Below are positions 25,290 through 33,387 of a stretch of DNA of 64,000 nt, piece by piece. Position 1 is the stretch's first letter. Each line of letters begins with the position of its first letter. Made by a program: the position numbers and the translations under genes. Location: contig JAFGSW010000010.1 of NCBI GenBank assembly GCA_016934415.1, positions 1 to 64,000 on the forward strand, given 5' to 3'. The notes beneath the pieces are model-generated. The model saw only the letters and a list, made by a program, of their open reading frames with translations. It searched no databases and was not told the DNA's origin. Origin of the DNA: Spirochaetales bacterium. Lineage in GTDB: Bacteria; Spirochaetota; Spirochaetia; SZUA-6; RPPD01.

Positions 25290-26722
25290 ACAAAGGCTTT
25301 CTTTTCCCGGCGGTATGCGTTATGCTGTGCTCGGCAGTCATAATGGATTCGTGTTCTACAAGCGGCGCCCAAATCGCCTTTACTCCCCCCGCGTACGACG
25401 CTCCCCTGCCCCTGAATCCTTTCAAAGGTTGGGTGGCCTGGGGGAAAAGCCCGTATTACGAACGATACAGCCAACCCAGCAGCATGATCTACGCCCGCGT
25501 GTTCTGGGCGGACGTTGAACCGAATAAAAACCGGTTCGAATGGGAAAATTTCGAGCGCGACTGGAACTTTGATAAGGCGGTCGGGACCAAGAAGATCATC
25601 TTGCGCGTGGTGCTCGACAATCCCGGAGAGCACCCGCCCGGCGCCGATAAGGACATCCCGGAATGGCTGTATGAAGAAATGCGGGGCGGCGGCGCGTTCT
25701 ACCGCACGACGGGTTCTCCGGACGGCGATATCGGGGACGGCTTTTCGCCGGATTACACCAATCCCGTCCTGATGCGCGAACACAAACGATTCATCGCCGC
25801 GTTGGGCCGCCGCTACAATGGCGACGCCAGGATCGCGTTCATTGAAATCGGTTCGCTGGGACATTGGGGCGAATGGCATACCTGGCCCGCGGGAACAGGG
25901 GAGTTCCCGCCCTATCCGACCGCCAAGCTCTACATCAAGCACTATGCGGAGGCCTTTCCGGACAAGCTGTTCCTGCTTCGCCGGCCGCTTGAGTATCAAC
26001 TCGACCACCCGCAGGTGGGCCTTTTCAACGACGTCATCGGAGACGGCACCCCCTGGGGCACGCCCGCCTGGCTTACCATGATCGCCTCGGGGTATAAAAG
26101 CGAATGGGACAGGAACGCCCACCCCCCCCTCGCCTCCGATTGGTGGCACACCGCCCCATCGGGCGGTGAGTTGGCCAGCCACGCGGACGGGGTTCTCCAT
26201 TGGCTGCAGGACGACAACTTCAAGGTCACCCTGGATCAAATCAGGGATTCGCATACCTCATGGATAGGGCCCAGCTCTCCAGGAAAAATGCTCGACTCCG
26301 GGAAATGCCAGGCCCGCATCGACGAGCTGGTGAAGACCATGGGATACCGCTTCGTCATTGCCAGGATCGCGCACAATTCATGGGTCGAAGCGGGAGGAAG
26401 CTTGGGCGTCGCCCTTGAGATCGACAATCAAGGGACGGCCCCCTTCTATTACAACTGGCCCCTGGAGATCAGCCTGATCAAGAATAACCGGGTCGCGGTG
26501 TTCTACCGTCTGAAACAGGTCGATATACGGCGCTGGCTGCCGGGGAAGAGGGAAGTCAAAGCGGCGGTGAGGATACCGGGCGAGCTGGGGAGCGGCCAGT
26601 ACGATATCGGGATCGCGATCATAGATCCCGCCGCCAACAAACCGGCCGTCGATTTCGCCGTCGACAGAAGCCTGCGCCGGGCGGACGGAAGATTCGTCAT
26701 GGGCCGGGTTGAAATCAGGTAG
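25286..26722 (+). CDS. DUF4832-type secreted lipoprotein, glycosidase-like fold
   Basis: A 478-residue exported protein. The leader ends with MDSCSTS, a lipobox-like site with Cys near 23. The N-terminal part resembles a (beta/alpha)8 glycosidase: NPFKGWVAWG, VFWADVEPNKNRFEW, IILRVVLDNPGEH and FIEIGSLGHWGEWHTWP are typical of the DUF4874/DUF4832 pair. The C-terminal beta domain starts around residue 370. A GSLGHWGEWH Glu could be catalytic, but activity is unproven. The ATG overlaps the transporter stop by four bases. Functionally it fits better with the polysaccharide genes that follow than with metal transport. Confidence 0.7.
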   Translation: MNKGFLFPAVCVMLCSAVIMDSCSTSGAQIAFTPPAYDAPLPLNPFKGWVAWGKSPYYERYSQPSSMIYARVFWADVEPNKNRFEWENFERDWNFDKAVGTKKIILRVVLDNPGEHPPGADKDIPEWLYEEMRGGGAFYRTTGSPDGDIGDGFSPDYTNPVLMREHKRFIAALGRRYNGDARIAFIEIGSLGHWGEWHTWPAGTGEFPPYPTAKLYIKHYAEAFPDKLFLLRRPLEYQLDHPQVGLFNDVIGDGTPWGTPAWLTMIASGYKSEWDRNAHPPLASDWWHTAPSGGELASHADGVLHWLQDDNFKVTLDQIRDSHTSWIGPSSPGKMLDSGKCQARIDELVKTMGYRFVIARIAHNSWVEAGGSLGVALEIDNQGTAPFYYNWPLEISLIKNNRVAVFYRLKQVDIRRWLPGKREVKAAVRIPGELGSGQYDIGIAIIDPAANKPAVDFAVDRSLRRADGRFVMGRVEIR

Positions 26723-26845
26723 AAATTCCCAGGCGGGAAAAACCGTCCCTTATCAAGAGCCGATAATTTCTGCGAAGTTTTTTTTCTCCCGCTTTTTGTA
26801 TAGCTCCAATTCGTTTGCGGCTAAAAAAATCCCAAAACGAAATCT

Positions 26846-28360
26846 CTATTGCTCGACCGCCCCCCGGTCAATCCTCCCGCCCTGTGTTCGTGGTTGTCCG
26901 TAAAAATCCGTATCTCCCTGTCCTTCAGTCTGAAGCCCCGTATTATGCGCGGGCGAGTTCGGCCGGAGATAACATCCGCCCTCCGATTCCCGGGGAGGGC
27001 TGACAAACAGAGGGTCGCCGTACACGGAGTGAATATCCAGGCCGGTCGTGGTCCGGTAACCATGAAACTGAGAGTACTCCCTCCCATTGACAATGAAGGA
27101 AGACGGATATTGATCGTAACCGTAGACATAATAAAGATTATAATCCAGGTCATTACGGGAAATGCCGATCGCGGTATCATTACTCAGCAACACCACTTCC
27201 CCGGCTTTATTCGGCTTGCCCGAGACAATGTTGTTTACTATGAGATTATTGCTCGTATGCTGCACTATAATCTCGCCGTTCGCTTCCACCCTGTTATTTT
27301 CATAGACGGTATTATTGATCACCATGCAGTTTCTCACCGTGCCCTGATCTCCCGCGGAAGGCGGCCCGAGGCTGATGCCGACCTTGTCGTTGTGATACAC
27401 AAGATTGTTGCGGACGATAATGTTTTCCACAAGGGCGCCGACTTGTTCCGCGCCGATTTCCATCCCCATGTCGCATTCGAAGACTCTATTCCGCTCAAGC
27501 ACGATGTTTTTCGCGCCGTCGACATAGATGCCGGCGCCCCAGCCTCCCCCGTAGTTCGCTTTCGCTCGATAGACAATGTTCTCATTGCATATGCCGTCGC
27601 GCACAACCTCGCGGCTGAGCCATTTTTCACCGCCGATCATGTCGATGCCGATATTGTTGACATCATGAATGATATTGGCGGTTATTTGAAACTTTCTAAC
27701 ATTGCCGTTCAATGTCAATGCTTCGCTGTGCGCCGGATCGCAATGAAAAATCTCATTCCCTTGAATGAGAATATCGCTGATGGGATCACCGTCCGTCCCG
27801 TATGCGGAAATACCCATGGCGTCCGAACCCCGTATTTCGTAAATTTTGTTGTTCAGAATTCGAATATGGCGGCCTGAGCCGTACACCCGAATCCCGGCGC
27901 CGTCATGCACCCTCGCATTGGCGATTTCAAATCCTTTGATCGTGATGAAATTTTTCCCACGCATGAAAATAATGCAATCGCCGACGGTGTTGGGAGGCTG
28001 TCCGCTTTGGGAACCGTCAATGACGACCTTGTGACCGGGAAAGGGTTGAAAAGTGATGGGGCCGTCCGCCTCGTTTCCGGAAACCTGAATGACGATTTTC
28101 TCATAATAGCGCCCTTCCTTGGCATACACCACGCCGCCGGGCGTTGCACAACCCGCGGCGTGCTGGATTGTGCGCCAGGGCCTGTCTTCAGTACCCGGAT
28201 TTGAATCATTTCCCCGGGGTGAGATATAATATGAATTATGAACGGGCAAAGGATTTCCCGGCGCATCGGGAATATTGACGACGTTATCCCGTATCATTTT
28301 ATTGCAGGAAAAAAACAGCATGCTTGAAAGAAGAACTACTATTGCGCGGGCGCCTATCAT
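26846..28360 (-). CDS. right-handed beta-helix lipoprotein
   Basis: A 504-residue lipoprotein (lipobox FFSC, Cys 19). After YYISPRGNDSNPGTEDRPW, the usual DUF1565-like entry, it runs through repeated Asn/Val/Ile ladders such as ILNNKIYEIRG, ILIQGNEIFHCD, VENIIVRNNLVY and MVINNTVYENN. This is a classic PbH1 right-handed parallel beta-helix. Such folds include pectate lyases, alginate epimerases and lyases. No catalytic residues can be assigned here. It is divergent from the PelA-like operon and so probably acts on the same polymer. The ATG has AGGAG six bases upstream. Confidence 0.8.
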   Translation of the reverse strand: MIGARAIVVLLSSMLFFSCNKMIRDNVVNIPDAPGNPLPVHNSYYISPRGNDSNPGTEDRPWRTIQHAAGCATPGGVVYAKEGRYYEKIVIQVSGNEADGPITFQPFPGHKVVIDGSQSGQPPNTVGDCIIFMRGKNFITIKGFEIANARVHDGAGIRVYGSGRHIRILNNKIYEIRGSDAMGISAYGTDGDPISDILIQGNEIFHCDPAHSEALTLNGNVRKFQITANIIHDVNNIGIDMIGGEKWLSREVVRDGICNENIVYRAKANYGGGWGAGIYVDGAKNIVLERNRVFECDMGMEIGAEQVGALVENIIVRNNLVYHNDKVGISLGPPSAGDQGTVRNCMVINNTVYENNRVEANGEIIVQHTSNNLIVNNIVSGKPNKAGEVVLLSNDTAIGISRNDLDYNLYYVYGYDQYPSSFIVNGREYSQFHGYRTTTGLDIHSVYGDPLFVSPPRESEGGCYLRPNSPAHNTGLQTEGQGDTDFYGQPRTQGGRIDRGAVEQ

Positions 28361-28373
28361 CTTTAGCTCCTAC

Positions 28374-28402
28374 TACAATCTGATTGTATCACATACGTAT
28401 GT
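28374..28402 (-). promoter_or_regulatory. promoter region with two palindromes
   Basis: TACAATCTGATTGTA (28374-28388) and ACATACGTATGT (28391-28402) are separate palindromes just upstream of the beta-helix gene. On the minus strand TTGACA is followed by these sequences, and TTGAAT-16-TACAAT is a plausible promoter. The dyads may be regulator sites. The core ACATACGTATG recurs at 53797-53807. Confidence 0.45.
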
Positions 28403-28508
28403 CAATTCAACATGATTTCATCTTTTCTAAAAAATCCAATGTATAACGAAACGATCATGCGCCATATGGCATATTTGAGCGGGGATATAATTCAGGGAAA
28501 AGTGGTTC

Positions 28509-28537
28509 TTGTTTTTTAATATTAACAGTGATATGAT
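28509..28537 (+). promoter_or_regulatory. candidate promoter of the PelA-like operon
   Basis: TTGTTT (28509-28514), a 17-base spacer and TATGAT (28532-28537) lie about 56 bases ahead of the PelA-like start. The flanking sequence is AT-rich. Expected transcription start is near 28544. Confidence 0.55.
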
Positions 28538-28593
28538 GAGTACCGCTCCGATGATGCGCGCTGAAAATATTCTTTTTTCGTGGTAATCTGCAA

Positions 28594-31548
28594 GTGACGT
28601 TAAAATTGAAAATTGCACTATTCCAAATTTTATTACTCTCCTGCTTTGCGCTCCACAATCTCTCGGCCCAGGAACAGAGAGTACTGTTGCTGTATAAGGA
28701 GCGTGACACCTACCATAAGGAATCGATCGACTACGTGGGAAAAGCCGCGCGTCAGGCGGGCTACCAGTGGGACAGTCGGGACGTGGAGAAGCTGCTGACC
28801 GGCAGGGAGAAGGTCGATTTCTCGCGCTATCGGGGAATCATCACCTGCTACCTGAGCACCAAAATGATCGGGGCCGAACACTATACGCGATTTCTTATCG
28901 ACCAGATGGAAGCGGGGCGCAAAATCATCATTATTGGAAGCTATGGGGCCTATCAGGGCATGATTCCCCGAGCCGACGGGACCTTCCTCGAATGGAACGA
29001 AAGCACGATCGCCATCAACACCTTTTTCCGGCCCTTCGGCCTGGAGTTCCTCTTCGGCTGGACGAACGCGAACAAAAAATTGCGCATCACCCGCATCGAT
29101 CCGGCCATGGCGGAATACCAGATTCGTCTCTCGCAGAGGGACCTCCACTATTACCAGTATTTCAAAAGCGTCAATCCGGCCAATAAAGTCTATCTCGAGC
29201 TGGAACGAACCGATATCCTTGATTCAAAAAGCGCCGCCATCGTCCACACTCCGTTCGGAGGAATGGTGCTGGAGGACTACATCAGGGTCTGGGACAAGCG
29301 GCGCGGGCAAATGAAACAACGGGTCAACCTCGTCCGCTTCATCAAGGAAGGGCTCCAGGGGAAATCGCCGCCGGTGCCCACGTATAACCTGAAAACCCAC
29401 CGTCAGCTGATCGAAGAAAATCCGATTCCCCCTCTGCCCCCGGCGCGGAAAATCGACATCACGCGGGACGAGGTGAAACGCCGCCTCCTGGTGCTCTATA
29501 AAAAAAGTGAAGCGCCGTCATTGGAAGAGCATCCGCTTTTCGACCGCGCTGGCATCGCGCTCAATTACCTCGGCCTTATATGCGATTACCGCGCGGTGGA
29601 GGACGGGCTCCCCGCGAATCGCGAGATGGAAAAATACCGGGGCATCGTTACCTGGCATACGACTCCGTTCATGGTTCACGCGCGCCGATACAACGACTGG
29701 ATGCTGCATCAGATCAAAGCCGGCGTGAAGGCCGTCATTATTGAAAATTACGGGGCCTATTGCGATCAAGACACCCTGGTGGAGGCTCCGAACGCGGCGC
29801 CCGTGTTCGCCGCCCTGGGAATCAAGCACGAGAAACTCGCCCTCGCCAGGGCGGAATATCTCCCCTCCGTCATCACCCTCGACAAGCGCATGATCGGATT
29901 CGAGTACCAGCCGAACCTCGATTATCTCGAGTATACCCACAAATATCTCTCGACGGATCCGTCCAACCGCGTCTTTCTCGCCCTGGACGACCGTTACAGC
30001 GGACGGATCGACCTGGTCGTAACGAACAACCGCGGCGGCGTGGCCATGGACAACAGCCCCTTTTATTTTCCCTACAAGGACATGGATCGGATCGAACGCA
30101 TACACAAATCATTGGCCGGAAAATTGCAGTACGAGATAGCCGAGGGCTCGACCATCGGGAAATGGATTGTAAACCCCTATCTCTTTTTTACGGAAGCGCT
30201 GGACCTTCATTTTCCCGTTCCCGATTACACGACGTTGTGCGGATCGCGGATGTTCTACATTCATATTGACGGCGACGCTTTGGAATCCATTTCGCTCATC
30301 GACGGGACCAACTACGCGGGCACGTACGTCCTGGAAAAACATTTCCGGCCGTACAGCGATCTTCCCTTTTCCGCCTCCACCATCAGCCTGCTTCTGGAAA
30401 ACAACGGGAACAAGTACTACAATCCCTTCCTGGAATTGGCGAGGGAAATATACGACTTGCCGAACGTCGAGATCGCCTCCCATACGACGACCCATCCCTT
30501 CAACTGGGTGCGGGGTGATCCCTATATCGTCAACCCCGACTCATACCCGTGGCGGATCGATTACAAGCCCCAGGACTACGTGTACGAGCTGTGGGGCACG
30601 AGACTATTCATCGATACGTACGCGGCCCCGCCGGGGAAAAAATTGAAAATCGTGCTCTGGTCGGGCGAATGCAATCCCAATGCGGCGGCGCTGGATGCGG
30701 CCGCCCGGGCCGGGCTGAAAAACCTGAACGGGGGCGATCCGATTTTCGACAGCGAACATCCCTCGATCGCGGGTCTCTGCCCCCTCTCCATTCCGCAGGG
30801 GAATTTCAGGCAGTACTTCACGTCCGCCCAGAACGATTACATCTATTCGCTCTTTTTAACCGGAGACTGGGGCGGACAAAAGAAAGTCCTCGATCACTAT
30901 CGAAAAACCGAAACCCCCTACCGCATCGTTCCCATGAACCTGTATTACCACTACTACGCGGGCATCAAGTGGGAGAGCATCAACGCCTGCATCACCGTCT
31001 TTAAGTACTTCCGCTCGGGAAACTTTGCGGGCGTGTTCGGCAGCGACTACGTGAAGATCGTCGAAGATTTTTACGCGACCCGCGTCAGGAAAGACGGGGA
31101 CGCCTATCTGTTCGAGAACGACGGGGATGTACGCACCGTCCGTTTCGCCGCGGAGACGTATCCCGACCTGGAAAAATCGAGGGGCGTCATCGGATTCCTG
31201 TGGAAGGACGGCCAGACGTACTTCCATTTGGACGGCGCCAAAAACTACAAGCTCGTTTTTTCCGACACGAAACCGGACCTGCCTTTCCTGCGGCAATCGA
31301 CCATGAAGGCCGGAGAGCTCAAGCGAAGCGGGGACGGAATATCGCTCGCCTGCGAGGGGTTCGGGAAGGGCTATTTCAACTTCGGGGGATTGAGGCCGAA
31401 GAGAGCCTACAGCCTGTCGATCGTCGATCAGAACGAGGCGCCGGTGTTCAAGCGGACCCTGTCCGCCGACGCCGACGGAACCGCGAGCTTCACGACAATG
31501 TTTCCCGCCCCTCCCCGCCGGTACCGACTTCGTCTGGCGGTGAAATGA
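28594..31548 (+). CDS. pelA: PelA-like polysaccharide deacetylase
   Basis: A 984-residue secreted protein. The signal peptide ends at about residue 25. Two homologous alpha/beta domains follow (about 28-265 and 300-520). Both open with an LLxLYK strand and share RYRGI(I/V)T and the pattern I-x-x-Y-GAY. The deacetylase domain starts near 540 with FYIHIDGDAL; its Asp pair at about 558/560 and ASHTTTHPF, giving His 628/632, match the PelA metal site. A beta-rich tail closes the protein. The N-terminal hydrolase domain of Pseudomonas PelA is missing. Expected role: partial N-deacetylation of the exported polymer. The start is GTG with no clear ribosome site. Confidence 0.75.
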   Translation: MTLKLKIALFQILLLSCFALHNLSAQEQRVLLLYKERDTYHKESIDYVGKAARQAGYQWDSRDVEKLLTGREKVDFSRYRGIITCYLSTKMIGAEHYTRFLIDQMEAGRKIIIIGSYGAYQGMIPRADGTFLEWNESTIAINTFFRPFGLEFLFGWTNANKKLRITRIDPAMAEYQIRLSQRDLHYYQYFKSVNPANKVYLELERTDILDSKSAAIVHTPFGGMVLEDYIRVWDKRRGQMKQRVNLVRFIKEGLQGKSPPVPTYNLKTHRQLIEENPIPPLPPARKIDITRDEVKRRLLVLYKKSEAPSLEEHPLFDRAGIALNYLGLICDYRAVEDGLPANREMEKYRGIVTWHTTPFMVHARRYNDWMLHQIKAGVKAVIIENYGAYCDQDTLVEAPNAAPVFAALGIKHEKLALARAEYLPSVITLDKRMIGFEYQPNLDYLEYTHKYLSTDPSNRVFLALDDRYSGRIDLVVTNNRGGVAMDNSPFYFPYKDMDRIERIHKSLAGKLQYEIAEGSTIGKWIVNPYLFFTEALDLHFPVPDYTTLCGSRMFYIHIDGDALESISLIDGTNYAGTYVLEKHFRPYSDLPFSASTISLLLENNGNKYYNPFLELAREIYDLPNVEIASHTTTHPFNWVRGDPYIVNPDSYPWRIDYKPQDYVYELWGTRLFIDTYAAPPGKKLKIVLWSGECNPNAAALDAAARAGLKNLNGGDPIFDSEHPSIAGLCPLSIPQGNFRQYFTSAQNDYIYSLFLTGDWGGQKKVLDHYRKTETPYRIVPMNLYYHYYAGIKWESINACITVFKYFRSGNFAGVFGSDYVKIVEDFYATRVRKDGDAYLFENDGDVRTVRFAAETYPDLEKSRGVIGFLWKDGQTYFHLDGAKNYKLVFSDTKPDLPFLRQSTMKAGELKRSGDGISLACEGFGKGYFNFGGLRPKRAYSLSIVDQNEAPVFKRTLSADADGTASFTTMFPAPPRRYRLRLAVK

Positions 31549-31559
31549 AGGAGAATCGC

Positions 31560-33362
31560 GTGCGGTTTGAGAAAAAGTTTCGGTTGTGTTTATTCGCATT
31601 TCTCATGACCGTTGTCGCGTCCCCCTCCCTGTCGGCCGACGAAAAGCAAAAAGACGTCATCGACAAGGAAATAAAGCAAGCCCTCTTGCTCTTCGACATG
31701 GACAGGGGCGAAGCGGCGATTTACAGGCTCCAACAGCTGCAGGAGCGATATCCGAACGACGCTTCCATTTTACAGCGATTGTGCGAAATGGCGATCGCCG
31801 GCAAGAACTGGGCCTATGCGATCGTGGTGCTGGAAAAGCTCGCCGCCGTGAAGCCGAAGGATGTCGGCGTCCGCGTCATCCTGATGGACGTGTACAAGGC
31901 CTACCAGATGCCCATTCAGGAAATCAAGACCGCCAAGGACATCATCGACATCGATCCCGGCGACGTCGACACGTTGGAGCGGTTGGCCAAGCTCTATCAC
32001 GGGGAAAACATGTTCCTGGAAGAAGAGCGGGTGAGGCTCATGCTCGACGGCCTCAAACCTTTCGACCTCGACAATCTTGAAAAGCTGGCCGTCTTCTACG
32101 CGGAGGAGGGCAACGTTCGCGAGGAGACCGTCATCCGGGAACGGATTCATTCCCTCGCTCCCCACGATATCGCCAACAGCACGCGGCTCATCTACCTGTA
32201 CAATGAAGCCAAGGACATGTATCAAAAATTGCTTCTCTTGCGGGAAGTCCTCGCGGAGGTGAAAGACCCGTCGGGTGAGCTTGCGGCGGAATACAACGCG
32301 ACCTACTCGGCGTATAAAAAATCCCTCCTCATCTTCGATGTCATCGGTTCAACGACCAGCGCCCAGTACAAGGATATAGGCGACGATCGTATCATCACCA
32401 TGGTGGAGAATTTCGGTTATTCGTACACGTCTCTCGAGAGCGTCTCCACCGTCAAGCTCAATATCATCTACACCCATTTGTTCGATATCCCCAGAGATCC
32501 GGAGCAGGACCAACCCTATCACGTGGGGAACATCACGCTGCAAACGAGCTATAACACCGCCACCCCGGACCAGAAGGTCAATTTTTCCGCGGTGGTCGGC
32601 TTTGAAAACATACTGATCTACGACGCCGGCAGCAGCACCCCCTATCCGTATTTTTCGGAAGACAAACTGACGGCCGTCTGGAACGATACGTATAAAATTT
32701 TCCCCACCGCCGGCCTGGACTTTGACGCAGAAATCGCGCGTTATTTTTATCTTCACGCCTCCTGCCACAGCGTTCTGTTCGAAGAGATCGAATCCTATCG
32801 CAGTCCCCTGAGGGACAATGACGCCGGGGCCGGGCTCCGCCTTCTCCTGCCCGACGGCACATCGATCATGGGCAATTACGAGCTGCACTGGGTCTGGAAC
32901 AGGCTTCTCCGCTCCCGGGTGACGGCCGAGCTCGCGTTCGTCATTTTTTCCTCGGACGCGGTATACGACTACCGCGGCGGCCGCGTCGGCTACGTCAAAG
33001 AAATACCGGGCACGCAGCTTGAATTCAGCTACGAATTCGAATTCATGACCGCCACGAACGACATTCCTTTTTATACCGAGGGGGAATTCACTCACACGCA
33101 CCTCGTCGACCTTATCTTCAAGCAACGACTGAGCGAAACGGTGGCCTTCAACATTGCGGCCGAGGCGAAATACTCAAGCACCAATGAATATACGGTGGGG
33201 GGAAGATTCTCTCTCTTCGATCTTCATTCCGAAAGTAACGTCAAATTTTCGCTTGACCTCTTTTACGAATATCAAAACGTTTTGCCCATACCGGATGCGT
33301 CCGCAGACAATCCCGTCCATGAGGCCGGGCTCAGTTTTTTCATCAGTTTCAATCTCACCTAG
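31560..33362 (+). CDS. PelB-like TPR plus outer-membrane barrel protein
   Basis: A protein of about 600 residues. A signal peptide ends SLSA-D. TPR-like helix pairs span about 25-230, for example EAAIYRLQQLQERYPND and YAIVVLEKLAAVKPKD. A beta-strand-rich C-terminal half ends in FFISFNLT. This is the PelB layout (TPR scaffold plus export porin) at half the usual length of about 1,190 residues. I prefer the GTG at 31560, which has AAGGAG six bases upstream. The ATG at 31545 overlapping the PelA stop is the alternative. Likely function: bring the deacetylase to the pore and export the polymer. Confidence 0.7.
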   Translation: MRFEKKFRLCLFAFLMTVVASPSLSADEKQKDVIDKEIKQALLLFDMDRGEAAIYRLQQLQERYPNDASILQRLCEMAIAGKNWAYAIVVLEKLAAVKPKDVGVRVILMDVYKAYQMPIQEIKTAKDIIDIDPGDVDTLERLAKLYHGENMFLEEERVRLMLDGLKPFDLDNLEKLAVFYAEEGNVREETVIRERIHSLAPHDIANSTRLIYLYNEAKDMYQKLLLLREVLAEVKDPSGELAAEYNATYSAYKKSLLIFDVIGSTTSAQYKDIGDDRIITMVENFGYSYTSLESVSTVKLNIIYTHLFDIPRDPEQDQPYHVGNITLQTSYNTATPDQKVNFSAVVGFENILIYDAGSSTPYPYFSEDKLTAVWNDTYKIFPTAGLDFDAEIARYFYLHASCHSVLFEEIESYRSPLRDNDAGAGLRLLLPDGTSIMGNYELHWVWNRLLRSRVTAELAFVIFSSDAVYDYRGGRVGYVKEIPGTQLEFSYEFEFMTATNDIPFYTEGEFTHTHLVDLIFKQRLSETVAFNIAAEAKYSSTNEYTVGGRFSLFDLHSESNVKFSLDLFYEYQNVLPIPDASADNPVHEAGLSFFISFNLT

Positions 33363-33387
33363 AGTGCCGCTGACACAAGGGGGCCGC

